DNA of 64,000 nucleotides, from contig JAUXPH010000015.1 in the NCBI GenBank assembly GCA_030683995.1, positions 186,001 through 250,000 of the forward strand, read 5' to 3'. The notes beneath the pieces were generated by a model, which worked only from the letters and a program-made list of their open reading frames with translations, did not search any database and was not told where the DNA came from. Shown piece after piece: positions 18,867 to 28,844 of this stretch. Every line of letters starts with the position of its first letter. The stretch's first letter is position 1. A program made the position numbers and the translations under genes. This stretch comes from Lutibacter sp. (GTDB lineage: Bacteria; Bacteroidota; Bacteroidia; Flavobacteriales; Flavobacteriaceae).

Positions 18867-19745
18867 CTATTCCGCGCTGCCGGCTGTTGCGGTTCTGTCA
18901 ATTTTTTTAACCAAGCCCTGCAACACTTTTCCCGGACCCACTTCAATAAATTCTGTGGCACCATCGGCAATCATTTTTTGGATGGTTTGTGTCCAGCGAA
19001 CCGGAGCTGTTAACTGCAATATTAAATTTTCTTTAATTTCTACGGAATCTTTTACTGCTTCGGCAACCACATTTTGGTAAATCGGACAAGTGGGTTTGTG
19101 AAATATGGTGTTTTCAATGGCTTCTGCCAATTCTTCACGTGCAGGCTCCATTAAAGGAGAATGAAATGCACCGCCAACAGGGAGCTTTATGGCACGCTTT
19201 GCCCCTTTTTCAATCATTGCAGCACAGGCTTTATCGATGGCTTCAATTTCTCCCGAGATCACCAATTGACCCGGACAGTTGTAATTTGCCGCAACCACAA
19301 TACCCTCAATACTTTCGCACACTTCTTCAACAACGGCATCTTCCAGTCCCAACACGGCAGCCATCGTGGAAACTTGCATTTCACACGCTTTTTGCATCGC
19401 CAAAGCCCTTTTTGAAACCAATTTAAGTCCGTCCTCAAAAGACAAAACCCCATTGGCCACCAAAGCCGAAAATTCACCCAAAGAATGACCGGCCACCATT
19501 TTTGGCTTAAAATTATTTCCCAAGGTTTTTGCCAAAATTACGGAGTGCAAAAATATGGCAGGTTGTGTCACTTTCGTTTGTTGCAATTCTTCAGGAGTTC
19601 CTTCAAACATAATGTCGGTAATGCGAAATCTCAAAATTTCATTGGCCTGTTCAAAAAGGTCTTTTGCCATAGGAGAGGTGTTGTATAAATCCAATCCCAT
19701 TCCTGTATATTGGGCGCCCTGGCCCGGAAAAATATATGCCTTCAT
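18867..19745 (-). CDS. fabD: Malonyl-CoA:ACP transacylase
   Basis: This enzyme loads malonyl groups onto acyl carrier protein for fatty-acid synthesis. FPGQGAQYTGMG lies at the N-terminus, and the nucleophile elbow GHSLGEFSALVA holds the catalytic Ser near residue 91. The active histidine is in GGAFHSPLMEPA. The 292 residues fit the family. It stands alone on the minus strand, convergent with galE, with a terminator between. A CAAAAATA (TATTTTTG on the minus strand) box stands 26 nt upstream of its start. Confidence 0.96.
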   Translation of the reverse strand: MKAYIFPGQGAQYTGMGLDLYNTSPMAKDLFEQANEILRFRITDIMFEGTPEELQQTKVTQPAIFLHSVILAKTLGNNFKPKMVAGHSLGEFSALVANGVLSFEDGLKLVSKRALAMQKACEMQVSTMAAVLGLEDAVVEEVCESIEGIVVAANYNCPGQLVISGEIEAIDKACAAMIEKGAKRAIKLPVGGAFHSPLMEPAREELAEAIENTIFHKPTCPIYQNVVAEAVKDSVEIKENLILQLTAPVRWTQTIQKMIADGATEFIEVGPGKVLQGLVKKIDRTATAGSAE

Positions 19746-19770
19746 TTTATATCATTAATAATTTCAATAG

Positions 19771-19778
19771 CAAAAATA
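19771..19778 (-). promoter_or_regulatory. -7 box upstream of fabD
   Basis: The minus strand reads TATTTTTG, a full TAnnTTTG match, about 26 nt before the fabD ATG. No convincing TTG is found at the -33 distance. Confidence 0.45.
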
Positions 19779-20019
19779 AGCATAATTTCCTGTTTTTGGG
19801 TGACCTATCTGCCAACTATTCTTACCATCTTCGTAAAAATCACCAACAATTGAAAAATTAATTTTTTAAAAACTGGAAAACGGAGCACATTTTATTAAAC
19901 CAACTTTTTATTATGATGCAAATCTTTATTTTAAACTACTCCATTTCAAAAACTTATTCTATATTCGTGAACATTTTTAACCAAATTATTTTTATCCATC
20001 TACATTAAACCTAAATACT

Positions 20020-22626
20020 ATGAATAACTTAAGATTCGCATTCCTTTTTACTTTTGCAGTTTTGTTTTTTGCAGGTTCTTCTTTTGCGCAAAATAAACCG
20101 CCGCGCAAAAAGGAAAATAAAAAAGAAGCTGCAGCGGCAAAATTAGACTCCGCTAAGGTAAAAAAAACAGCCAAAATCTCTATCAAAGATAAAATTAAAG
20201 GCAGCAAAAAAATTGAAGGATTGTTTACGGTGTATCAGGACACCGTTACAGGAAGTATGCAACTATACATTAAGAAAGACCAGATGAATAAGGAATTTAT
20301 TTATCAAAGTTATTCGATGAATGGTCCAACTGGCTTGAATTTAAATCAGAGCATGCATCGCAATACCAATGTTTTCGATATAAAGAAAGCCAACGACAAA
20401 ATTGAATTTGGATTGGTAAACACTGCTTTTTATTACGACAAGGACAATGCCATCAGTAAAACTGCCGGAACGGACATCTCAGAAGCCATTTTTCTGTCTG
20501 AGAAAATAGTGGCACAAGACAGTACCGGTTTTTTAATTGCCGCAGACGGACTTTTCTTAAGCGAAAAATTAGATCCTGTGAAGCCAACCCCACGTCCGGG
20601 CGCAACTCCCGGAGCAGCATTCGTTCTCGGAAATTTCAATGCAGCAAAATCAAAATATTTCAGTGTTCGATCTTTTCCAAATAACACAGACGTTACGGTA
20701 GACCTTGCCTATGACAATCCTGCACCATTGAATGGCGGCGGCGCTGACATCACCGATGCACGTTATGTTCGGGTTCGCATTCAGCATACCTTTTTGCAAA
20801 TGCCCGAAAATAATTTCCGAGCAAGAAGAGATGATCCGCGCATTGGCTATTTTGGCGAACAAATCAATGACCAAACAAGCATCAAACCATCACCTTACAA
20901 AGACATTATACATCGATGGTATTTAACTAAAAAAGACCCTTCGGCAGCGCTAAGTGAACCTGTGGAACCCATTACTTTTTGGGTAGAAAACACAACGCCT
21001 GTTGAATATCGTGAAGTGATTCTGGATGCCGGAAACCGTTGGAACCAAGCTTTTGAAAAGGCAGGTTTCATAAATGCCGTGGTGATGAAAATGCAACCAG
21101 ACACTGTTGATTGGGATGCAGGCGATGTGCGATATAATGTGATCCGTTGGGTTGCCTCTTCTACTCCGAGATACGGCGCTATTGGCCCAAGTTTTGCGAA
21201 TCCTCGAACTGGGCAAATTTTAGGAGCTGATATTACGGTGGAATGGGCTTCAGGAAGCAGGTCACCAATATTTGACGACTTATTTTCAGCAAATAGCTTC
21301 GAAAAGGAATCAAATATCAATAGTTATTTCCATAATAATGGCCAATTATGCTCATTGGCAAGCGAACTCAAAAGTCAGTTTTTGATGGGTGCCACCTTGG
21401 CCGATGCCAGTGATGATGACCCGAAGACCATTTTAAAAATTCACAAAGAATTTTTGTATTATTTATTGCTGCATGAAATGGGACATACACTTGGCTTAAA
21501 TCACAATATGAAATCGAGTCAAATGTTGAAGCCTTCTGAACTTCACAACACGGCAATTACGGAAAATATTGGGTTGATTGGATCCGTGATGGATTATCCG
21601 GCAATCAATCTTTCATTAGACCGATCAAAACAGGGAAATTATTATACCACAAAACCGGGGCCTTACGATCTATGGGCTATAGAATATGGCTACAGAGAAT
21701 TTGACGAAAACCTTGAAGAAGCCGAATTGAACAAAATTCTTAGCCGCAGCACAGAGCCAAACCTTACTTTCGGGAATGATGCGGATGATATGCGTTCTCC
21801 TGGAAAAGCAATTGACCCACGTGTGATGATCAATGATTTAAGCAGTGATGCCATAACCCACGCTGAAGAAAGATTTATGTTGGTGAACAATGTGATGGGC
21901 AAGCTTAAATCGAAATACAGCAAAAACGGAGAGAATTATGCAGAATTACGTTCCAGATTTGGTATGTTAAACGGCCAAAGAAGAGATATGATGGCTGTGG
22001 TGAGCCGTTATGTTGGCGGGGTTTATGTTGACAGAAGTTATGTTGGACAAAACACTGCTGAAAAACCATTTACGCCAGTTTCCAAAGCAGAACAAAAAAG
22101 AGCCATTTCCATATTAAACAAATATGCGTTTGCGCCAAATGCTTTTGATGCCGACATTCCGTTATACCCTTATTTGCAAATGCAAAGACGCGGATTTGGA
22201 TTCTTCTCCTCAACAGAAGACCCAAAATTGAACACTATTTATTTAGCCCTGCAAACCGAACCGCTTTCGCATATGATGCACCCAACAACCTTGCAAAGAA
22301 TTTCCAATTCAGGTCTTTATGGCAATGCATATTCTGCCGCAGAAGTGATGGGTGACTTGGCAAATGGGATTTTTAAGGCCGATTTATTGGGGAAAGTAAA
22401 CATTCACCGACAATACCTGCAAACTTATTTTGTAAAACAAGTAGCTGAAATTGCGGACATCAACAATCCAAAAAACGCTTATGATGACATCTCTAAAGCA
22501 GCGGCGCTGTTAACCTTGAAAAAAATTAAAACGATGCTTGCCGGTGCGACTTCAGCCGATGAAACAACAAGGGCACATCGTGCCGGTCTCATTTTCATCA
22601 TTGACAATGCGCTTACCATAAAATAA
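20020..22626 (+). CDS. Secreted zinc metalloprotease with DUF5117/DUF5118-type architecture
   Basis: The protein begins with a signal peptide (MNNLRFAFLFTFAVLFFAGS, then SFAQ). It continues with a Lys/Ala-rich linker and a long beta-rich part typical of the DUF5118/DUF5117 region. The zinc-binding motif HEMGHTLGLNH follows at about residues 487-497, of the HExxHxxGxxH metzincin kind, with a possible Met-turn SVMDYP about 40 residues later. Length is 868 residues. Such large metalloproteases are common in Bacteroidota and are exported to the periplasm or cell surface; their substrates are unknown to me. It is a single-gene unit followed by a good terminator. Confidence 0.86.
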   Translation: MNNLRFAFLFTFAVLFFAGSSFAQNKPPRKKENKKEAAAAKLDSAKVKKTAKISIKDKIKGSKKIEGLFTVYQDTVTGSMQLYIKKDQMNKEFIYQSYSMNGPTGLNLNQSMHRNTNVFDIKKANDKIEFGLVNTAFYYDKDNAISKTAGTDISEAIFLSEKIVAQDSTGFLIAADGLFLSEKLDPVKPTPRPGATPGAAFVLGNFNAAKSKYFSVRSFPNNTDVTVDLAYDNPAPLNGGGADITDARYVRVRIQHTFLQMPENNFRARRDDPRIGYFGEQINDQTSIKPSPYKDIIHRWYLTKKDPSAALSEPVEPITFWVENTTPVEYREVILDAGNRWNQAFEKAGFINAVVMKMQPDTVDWDAGDVRYNVIRWVASSTPRYGAIGPSFANPRTGQILGADITVEWASGSRSPIFDDLFSANSFEKESNINSYFHNNGQLCSLASELKSQFLMGATLADASDDDPKTILKIHKEFLYYLLLHEMGHTLGLNHNMKSSQMLKPSELHNTAITENIGLIGSVMDYPAINLSLDRSKQGNYYTTKPGPYDLWAIEYGYREFDENLEEAELNKILSRSTEPNLTFGNDADDMRSPGKAIDPRVMINDLSSDAITHAEERFMLVNNVMGKLKSKYSKNGENYAELRSRFGMLNGQRRDMMAVVSRYVGGVYVDRSYVGQNTAEKPFTPVSKAEQKRAISILNKYAFAPNAFDADIPLYPYLQMQRRGFGFFSSTEDPKLNTIYLALQTEPLSHMMHPTTLQRISNSGLYGNAYSAAEVMGDLANGIFKADLLGKVNIHRQYLQTYFVKQVAEIADINNPKNAYDDISKAAALLTLKKIKTMLAGATSADETTRAHRAGLIFIIDNALTIK

Positions 22627-22643
22627 TATTTTTGAGATTAAAT

Positions 22644-22686
22644 AAAAATCCCATTCCGACTTTAAAAGTTTGAATGGGATTTTTTG
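22644..22686 (+). terminator. Terminator after the metalloprotease gene
   Basis: AAAATCCCATTC, a 15-nt loop, then GAATGGGATTTTTT gives a 12-bp stem ending in a T run, 17 nt after the stop codon. Confidence 0.85.
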
Positions 22687-22950
22687 TTTATAGGTGAAAT
22701 AAAATAGGCTTGTGGGCGAAATTTAAAAATAAACAATTTAAAACTTTTATATGTTTTCATTGTTGTCCGATTAAATTTTAACAAACAGGTCGCCCCTATG
22801 GGGCTTTAAAAATCTGATTTTTCACAATATTCTACAAACATTTCGCTCCTACGGAGCTTTTTTAGTCCCATCGGGAATAAGATGCTTTATCTGTGATAAG
22901 TGGGCTATTTAATCAAAAAATCCTAATCCCAATAGCTATCGGAACGTAAA
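22687..22950. repeat. Palindromic repeat cluster (copy 2)
   Basis: About 22758-22875 repeats the cluster seen at 16157-16335: GTCGCCCCTATGGGGC, GCTCCTACGGAGC and AGTCCCATCGGGA in the same order, with the same filler (CACAATATTCTACAAACATTTC). No gene is seen. Confidence 0.7.
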
Positions 22951-23748
22951 TCAAAAAATCGTCAATTGCACTTTATAGCCTTCGCTGTTTCTGATGTTAA
23001 ATGCAGTGCCATCTTCAAACAACAAATATTGTCCTTTGATGCCCATCAGCTTACCCATAAAATTTGGGGTATTTTCCAAATTCAAGGTTTTAATTTTTGC
23101 AGGATATTTGATTACGGGATATTCAATGTCGGTTATTTTCCCGTTATTCGGCAAAAAATAAGGCCTGGCTTCCTCAGGAATGTATTGTTTTAATTTTTCA
23201 CGTTCTTCAATTAAATTGAGTTCGGCGATTTCATTTTTCAGCATTTTTTGCCAGCTGGTTTTATCGGCCACATGGTCTTTTAGGGCCACTTCGGTAATTC
23301 CCGCCAAATAGCGGTTGGGAACTTCCACAATTTCAATGGCTTTGGAAGCTCCTTGGTCTATCCACCGTGTTGGAACTTGCGTTTTTCGGGTGACGCCCAC
23401 TTTTACGTTGCTGGACAAGGCCAGATACACAATGTGCGGTTGCAGCTGCACTTTTTCTTCATAGTCCAAATCGCGATCGCTGATTCCCAAATGCGCGGTG
23501 CTTAATTCGGGTTTCATAATCCAGTCGCCCACGTGGGCACTTTCATAAAAACATTCATAACAAAATCCCTGTCTGAAAATTTTCTTTTCTTTTCCGCAGC
23601 ACAAGCATTGATAGCCTTCAAAATGAATTTCCATATTGCGTCCCAGCAGCTGGTTCAGATTCAGGAAATCATTTTCAACTTCCAAATAATAGTTCACGGG
23701 TTCATTAAACTCCGTCATCATCTTTTTTAAAACAGTGTGGTATTGCAT
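22951..23748 (-). CDS. DUF2797-family protein
   Basis: This 265-residue protein resembles the DUF2797 family, whose function I do not know. A probable zinc-binding site is formed by CLCCG and, 14 residues on, CYECF near residues 48-69. The middle part (HIVYLALSSNVKVGVTRKTQVPTRWIDQGA) has a shape reminiscent of GIY-YIG-type folds, but that is only an impression. No signal peptide or membrane segment is present, so it is cytoplasmic. It is divergent from the GH3-like gene with only 45 nt between, so the two may share a control region. Confidence 0.75.
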   Translation of the reverse strand: MQYHTVLKKMMTEFNEPVNYYLEVENDFLNLNQLLGRNMEIHFEGYQCLCCGKEKKIFRQGFCYECFYESAHVGDWIMKPELSTAHLGISDRDLDYEEKVQLQPHIVYLALSSNVKVGVTRKTQVPTRWIDQGASKAIEIVEVPNRYLAGITEVALKDHVADKTSWQKMLKNEIAELNLIEEREKLKQYIPEEARPYFLPNNGKITDIEYPVIKYPAKIKTLNLENTPNFMGKLMGIKGQYLLFEDGTAFNIRNSEGYKVQLTIF

Positions 23749-23793
23749 CGTAATTTTTTAGTAAATTTAAAGCCTAAAGATACTTAATAAAAC

Positions 23794-25314
23794 ATGCCAT
23801 ATCCAATAGTTAATTCAATAATTTCCTGGTTTTTAAAAAAACGAAAACATCAAATGGAATTATTTTTAAAATATCCCATTGATGTTCAGGAAGAATTGTT
23901 GCATAAATTGGTAGAGAAAGCCCAAGATACCGAAATCGGAAAAAAATATCAATTCTCTGAGATTACCACCTATGCCGAATTTGCCAGAAATGTCCCAATT
24001 CAGCAATATGAATCTATTGAATACCTTGTTGAGCGCACGCGAAAAGGGGAACAGAACGTGTTTTGGCCCACACCCATCAAGTGGTTTGCAAAATCGAGCG
24101 GCACCACCAATTCAAAAAGCAAGTTTATTCCCGTGAGTGAAGAAGCTTTGGAGGATTGCCACTTTAAAGCCGGAAAAGACATGCTGTGTTTGTATTTCAA
24201 CAATAACGAGAACGCCAAACTTTTTATGGGAAAAAGCCTTCGTTTGGGCGGAAGCAGTGCCGTTTATGAAGACAACAACTCCTATTTTGGCGATTTATCG
24301 GCCATTATCATAGAAAATTTGCCTTTTTGGGTCGATTATAACAGTGCGCCAAAGCAGGAAACCGCATTGATGGGCGAATGGGAAAGCAAAATGAAAGCCA
24401 TTGTTGATGAAACCATCAACGAAGACATCACCAGTTTGGTTGGCGTGCCATCATGGATGCTGGTGCTGCTAAACTATGTGCTGGAAAGAACCGGAAAAAA
24501 CAATATTCTGGAAGTTTGGCCAAACCTGGAAGTCTATTTTCACGGTGGCGTAAATTTTAATCCGTACCGGGAACAATTCAAAAAATTGATCCCAAAAGAA
24601 ACCTTTAAATATTACGAAACTTACAATGCATCCGAAGGATTTTTTGCCATTCAGGATGTCAACAATTCACTGAATATGCTGCTTATGCTTGATTATGGCA
24701 TTTTTTACGAGTTTATTCCGATGGATAATTTTGAAGGTGAAAACTCCATTGCCATACCGCTTTCCGAAGTAAAACTCAACACTAATTACGCTATGGTGAT
24801 TACCACCAATGGCGGCTTGTGGCGTTATTTGATAGGAGACACCGTAAAATTTATGTCATTAAATCCATTTAGAATCAGGATTACAGGCAGAACCAAACAT
24901 TTTATCAATGTTTTTGGCGAAGAATTGATTATTGAAAATGCAGAAACCGCCCTAAAACAAGCCTGTTTAAAAACAAGTGCCGAAGTATGTGAATTCACCG
25001 TTGCCCCTATTTTTATGGTTGATGATAAAAGTGGCGGACATGAGTGGCTGATTGAATTTACAGCGCCTCCTGAAAACCTGAACTATTTCACCGAATTGCT
25101 GGATAACGCACTGAAATCCATCAATTCCGATTATGAGGCCAAACGCTATAAAAATATGACCTTGGCAATGCCTGTCATTATCTGCGGAAGAAAAGGTTTA
25201 TTTTATGATTGGCTGAAACTCAAAGGAAAATTAGGCGGACAGCATAAAGTGCCCCGATTGTCAAATTCAAGAAAGCATTTGGAAGAGTTGTTAAAACTGG
25301 CAGAGGCCGTTTAA
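23794..25314 (+). CDS. GH3-like adenylate-forming protein
   Basis: The sequence fits the GH3 family, best known for plant hormone-amino acid synthetases and also present in many Bacteroidota. The ATP-binding loop KSSGTTNSKSKFIPVS lies at about residues 100-115. YYETYNASEGFFAIQ and LWRYLIGDTVKFMSLNPFRI are further family blocks. It would activate an acid as an acyl-adenylate, but its bacterial substrate is unknown. Length is 506 residues. Its stop overlaps the stop of the convergent polyprenyl synthase gene by 4 nt (TTAA), so the two transcripts must overlap. Confidence 0.85.
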   Translation: MPYPIVNSIISWFLKKRKHQMELFLKYPIDVQEELLHKLVEKAQDTEIGKKYQFSEITTYAEFARNVPIQQYESIEYLVERTRKGEQNVFWPTPIKWFAKSSGTTNSKSKFIPVSEEALEDCHFKAGKDMLCLYFNNNENAKLFMGKSLRLGGSSAVYEDNNSYFGDLSAIIIENLPFWVDYNSAPKQETALMGEWESKMKAIVDETINEDITSLVGVPSWMLVLLNYVLERTGKNNILEVWPNLEVYFHGGVNFNPYREQFKKLIPKETFKYYETYNASEGFFAIQDVNNSLNMLLMLDYGIFYEFIPMDNFEGENSIAIPLSEVKLNTNYAMVITTNGGLWRYLIGDTVKFMSLNPFRIRITGRTKHFINVFGEELIIENAETALKQACLKTSAEVCEFTVAPIFMVDDKSGGHEWLIEFTAPPENLNYFTELLDNALKSINSDYEAKRYKNMTLAMPVIICGRKGLFYDWLKLKGKLGGQHKVPRLSNSRKHLEELLKLAEAV

Positions 25315-26288
25315 ATTTTACGTTCGATCACATAATTGACCATGGTCAAAAGGGAATTTTTGTACGAAGATTCTGGATAGATTTCCAGTAATTCCAATGC
25401 TTTGGATTGATATTCTTTCATTTTTTGAGTGGCATATTCAATACCGCCCTTTTCTTTTACAAAAGCAATAATTTCTTTGACGCGTTGTTTGTCTTTGTTG
25501 TACTTTTTAACCGATTTGATCAGCCAGTCGCGTTCCTCTTTGGCGCAGGTATTTAACACATAAATAAGCGGCAAAGTCATTTTTTGTTCTTTAATGTCGA
25601 TGCCAGTAGGTTTTCCAATTTTTTCATCGGTATAATCGAATAAATCATCTTTTATCTGGAAAGCGATGCCAATGCGTTCCCCAAACAAGCGCATATTCTC
25701 AATTTCTTCTGCAGTACTTCCCACAGAAGCCGCCCCTATTCCGCAACAGGCCGCAATTAAAGTGGCTGTTTTTTGGCGGATGATTTCGAAATAAACTTCT
25801 TCGGTAATATCGAGTCGGCGTGCTTTTTCAATCTGCAGCAATTCCCCTTCGCTCATTTCACGAACGGCCACCGAAATCAGTTTTAAGATGTCAAAATCGT
25901 TGTTGTCGATAGAGAGCAACAGGCCTTTAGACAATAAAAAATCTCCGACAAGCACTGCAATTTTGTTTTTCCATAAGGCATTTACAGAGAAAAAACCTCG
26001 GCGTTTGTTGCTTTCATCCACTACATCGTCGTGCACCAAAGTTGCCGTATGAATCAGTTCTATCACAGAGGCGCCACGGTAGGTGCGTTCTTCAAACCTG
26101 CCGCCCGAAACCATTTTAGCCACCAAAAACACAAACATCGGGCGCATTTGCTTTCCTTTTCGCCTTACGATGTATTGGGTGATTCTGTTTAGCAATGGCA
26201 CTTTTGTAGCCATAGATTCTTTGAACTTGCTTTCAAAGAGTTCCATTTCTTCAAGAATGGGTTGTTTTATTTGTTCTATAATTTTCAT
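25311..26288 (-). CDS. Polyprenyl (long-chain isoprenyl) diphosphate synthase
   Basis: This enzyme extends farnesyl diphosphate with isopentenyl units, most likely to the side chain of menaquinone. The two aspartate-rich motifs are present: LVHDDVVDESNKRRG (about residue 90) and FQIKDDLFDYT (about residue 215). The ORF track starts at a GTG at 26297; the ATG at 26286-26288 (MKIIEQIKQPI) is preferred and gives 325 residues. Chain length cannot be assigned with confidence. It is convergent with the GH3-like gene. Confidence 0.9.
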   Translation of the reverse strand: MKIIEQIKQPILEEMELFESKFKESMATKVPLLNRITQYIVRRKGKQMRPMFVFLVAKMVSGGRFEERTYRGASVIELIHTATLVHDDVVDESNKRRGFFSVNALWKNKIAVLVGDFLLSKGLLLSIDNNDFDILKLISVAVREMSEGELLQIEKARRLDITEEVYFEIIRQKTATLIAACCGIGAASVGSTAEEIENMRLFGERIGIAFQIKDDLFDYTDEKIGKPTGIDIKEQKMTLPLIYVLNTCAKEERDWLIKSVKKYNKDKQRVKEIIAFVKEKGGIEYATQKMKEYQSKALELLEIYPESSYKNSLLTMVNYVIERKI

Positions 26289-26397
26289 GTGCAGCACAAA
26301 AATAACGGTTTATTTGGATCAATTTGCTGCATTGGGAATTATTTGTTAAAAAAAGGTAAAAGTTAAAAAATATAAAGTTTGAATGCTTTAAAGCTTG

Positions 26398-26750
26398 TGC
26401 CTAAAAAACTTAAACGCAAATACCGCAAAGTTTTACGCGAAAGGCGCAAAATTAGAAAGAACTGCATGTAGTTTTCAGTATTCAGTCTCGGTTTTCAGTA
26501 AGAAAAAAGAAAAATGTTTGTGCCTAAAAAACTTAAATGCAAAGGCCGCAAAGTTTTACGCGAAAGGCGCAAAATTAGAAAGAACTGCATGTAGTTTTCA
26601 GTATTCAGTCTCGGTTTTCAGTAAGAAAAAAGAAAAATGTTTGTACATAAAAAACTTAAATGCAAAGGCCGCAAAATTTTACGCGAAAGGCGCAAAATTA
26701 GAAAGAACTGCAAGTAGTTTTCAGTATTCAGTAACAGTTTTAGAAAAAAG
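26398..26750 (+). repeat. 123-bp tandem repeat, about three copies
   Basis: Units beginning TGCCTAAAAAACTTAAA start at 26398, 26521 and 26644, an exact spacing of 123 bp. Each holds CGCAAAGTTTTACGCGAAAG, GGCGCAAAATTAG and TTTTCAGTATTCAGT. Because 123 is a multiple of three, the repeat stays open and creates the 136-residue ORF listed at 26395-26805. That ORF is low-complexity translated repeat, not a likely gene. The rest of 26289-26893 is AT-rich spacer. Confidence 0.85.
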
Positions 26751-26893
26751 GAATGAGGAAATAAAAAAGAAAGCACGGATTACAAATCCGCGCCAACTAT
26801 TTTAGATGATGTATTTGTCCTGATATCTATCGGGATTGAACTTTTAATATCTAATATTTAACTTCCGACTTCGGTCTTCAGTCTTCGGACTTT

Positions 26894-27970
26894 CTACTTT
26901 ACATTATGCTGAATATTAATCGATTCCACATGAATGGCTTTAAATATTTCTTCCACAAATTCTTTGTTAAGTCCTTTTTCTTCTGCGGCTTCGGTCATTG
27001 ATGCCAAAATATCGGCCCATCGTGCGCTTTGTAAAATTGCCACATTTTCACTGTGCTTCAACCTGCCTATTTGTTCGGAAATACCCATTCTGTCTTTCAA
27101 CAAATCAATCAAATTGCTGTCGAGCAAATCCAATTCTTTGCGGTACATATTCAGTTTTCTTTGAAACTCTTCTTTGCTGCTGCTTTTCAGACGAATTTTC
27201 AAATCCACCGTCATTTGCGCCAATTGTGCCGGCGTAATTTGTTGTTTGGCATCGCTCCAGGCATTGTCCGGGTCAATGTGTGTTTCAATCATAAATCCGT
27301 CGTAATTTAAATCGAGAGCCGTTTGGGAAACATCCAATAAGGTGTCTCTTCTTCCGCAGATATGTGAAGGATCAATAATCAACGGCAAATTAGGAAATTC
27401 CTTTTGCAGTTCAATGGCCAAATGCCATTTTGGTTTGTTGCGGTAATGCAACGAATTGTAGGTAGAAAATCCGCGGTGAATAACGCCCAACTGGGAAATT
27501 CCGGCTGCCTGAAAACGTTCTACGGCACCCAACCACAAAGGCAAATCGGGATTTACGGGATTTTTCACCAATACCGGAATGTTGACTCCTTTTAACGCGT
27601 CGGCAATTTCCTGCACCACAAAGGGATTCACGGTGGTTCTGGCGCCAATCCATAAAATATCGATCCCGTGTTTCAATGCCAATTCAACGTGATTTGCATT
27701 CCCCACTTCGGTGGTCACCAGCATTCCGGTTTCCTCTTTCACGCGTTTCAGCCAAGGCAACCCAATTTCCCCAACGCCTTCAAATCCGCCCGGACGCGTT
27801 CTTGGTTTCCAGATACCTGCACGGTACACATTGGCATCGGTATTTTTAAGCAAGTGCGCTGTTTTCATCACCTGATCTTCCGTTTCTGCGCTGCAAGGTC
27901 CTGCAATTACAATTGGATGCGATAAATTCATATCATCCAACCACTTTCTGTTTTCTTTCGTAATTTCCAT
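26894..27970 (-). CDS. DAHP synthase fused to chorismate mutase
   Basis: The N-terminal part (residues 1-255) is a type I-beta DAHP/KDO8P-like synthase: PIVIAGPCSAE, YRAGIWKPRTRPGGFEG and DPSHICGRRD are visible. It makes the first intermediate of the shikimate pathway. The C-terminal part (about 265-358) is a helical AroQ-type chorismate mutase (YRKELDLLDSNLIDLLKDRM), which makes prephenate. Length is 358 residues. It is the last gene of the pheA-aminotransferase-tyrA operon, 22 nt after tyrA, so first and terminal steps of the pathway are expressed together. Confidence 0.93.
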   Translation of the reverse strand: MEITKENRKWLDDMNLSHPIVIAGPCSAETEDQVMKTAHLLKNTDANVYRAGIWKPRTRPGGFEGVGEIGLPWLKRVKEETGMLVTTEVGNANHVELALKHGIDILWIGARTTVNPFVVQEIADALKGVNIPVLVKNPVNPDLPLWLGAVERFQAAGISQLGVIHRGFSTYNSLHYRNKPKWHLAIELQKEFPNLPLIIDPSHICGRRDTLLDVSQTALDLNYDGFMIETHIDPDNAWSDAKQQITPAQLAQMTVDLKIRLKSSSKEEFQRKLNMYRKELDLLDSNLIDLLKDRMGISEQIGRLKHSENVAILQSARWADILASMTEAAEEKGLNKEFVEEIFKAIHVESINIQHNVK

Positions 27971-27992
27971 GTTCTTTCCTGTTTTACTTTGA

Positions 27993-28841
27993 CTATTTAA
28001 TGCCGTTTAAAATTGTTTTAATATAATTTGTATTGTTCATTGTTCTGTTTAATCCGTCTTCGTCATCGTTTTTAATCATTTCTTTAAATTCACTCAGGTT
28101 TTTGATATATTCCTCCAAAGATCTTATCACATTTTCTTTATTCTGAAGAAAAATGGGCGTCCAGGTGCTTGATGCACTTTTGGCCAAACGCACGGTTGAT
28201 GCAAAACCGGTACTTGCCATATCAAAAATATACTGTTCGTTTTTTTCAATTTCCAGCACTGTTTTTCCCAACATAAATGAACTCACATGCGACAGGTGCG
28301 ACACGTAGGCGATGTGCCTGTCGTGCTCAACCGGGTTCATCATTTTGATGCGCATATTCAGTTTTTTAAACAGGCTCAAGGCCTTGTCGAGCATTTGCCA
28401 GCCGCACTTTTCCGTTTCGCAAAGAATGGCCACTTTATGATCGAACAAATCGAAAATAGCCGCTTCAGGACCCGAAAATTCTGTCCCGGCTAGCGGATGT
28501 GCCGCCACAAAATTTTTGCGGTTTGGGTGGTTTTGTATTGCCTTGCAAATTTCATTTTTTACCGAGCCTACATCAAAAACCAGTGTTTCTTCCGAAACAT
28601 TGTCCAGTACTTTCAAAGTCACCTCCGCAATTTTATTCACGGGCACCGCAATCACCACCACCGATGCATCGGACAATTGAGAAAAATCAATTGCTTCATC
28701 AATCAAACCAAGCGCCAGCGCTTTTTTAATATGTTCGGGATTCTGGTCAATTCCGTATACTTTATAACCTTCTCTTTTCTTTAAATCGAGCGCCAAAGAA
28801 CCGCCAATCAAACCCAAACCAATTACCACTAATTTTTCCAT
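27993..28841 (-). CDS. tyrA: Prephenate dehydrogenase
   Basis: This enzyme oxidatively decarboxylates prephenate to 4-hydroxyphenylpyruvate for tyrosine. The NAD-binding motif VIGLGLIGGSLALDLK is at the N-terminus. AAHPLAGTEFSGPEAA and HDRHIAYVSHLSHVSS hold family residues including the catalytic His. Length is 282 residues with no mutase or ACT domain; the mutase activity is supplied by the neighbouring fusion protein. It follows the aminotransferase gene after 3 nt. Confidence 0.93.
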   Translation of the reverse strand: MEKLVVIGLGLIGGSLALDLKKREGYKVYGIDQNPEHIKKALALGLIDEAIDFSQLSDASVVVIAVPVNKIAEVTLKVLDNVSEETLVFDVGSVKNEICKAIQNHPNRKNFVAAHPLAGTEFSGPEAAIFDLFDHKVAILCETEKCGWQMLDKALSLFKKLNMRIKMMNPVEHDRHIAYVSHLSHVSSFMLGKTVLEIEKNEQYIFDMASTGFASTVRLAKSASSTWTPIFLQNKENVIRSLEEYIKNLSEFKEMIKNDDEDGLNRTMNNTNYIKTILNGIK

Positions 28842-28844
28842 TTC

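Noticed and set aside
26395-26805. 136-residue plus-strand ORF
   Set aside because: It is three translated copies of a 123-bp tandem repeat with no protein-like features.
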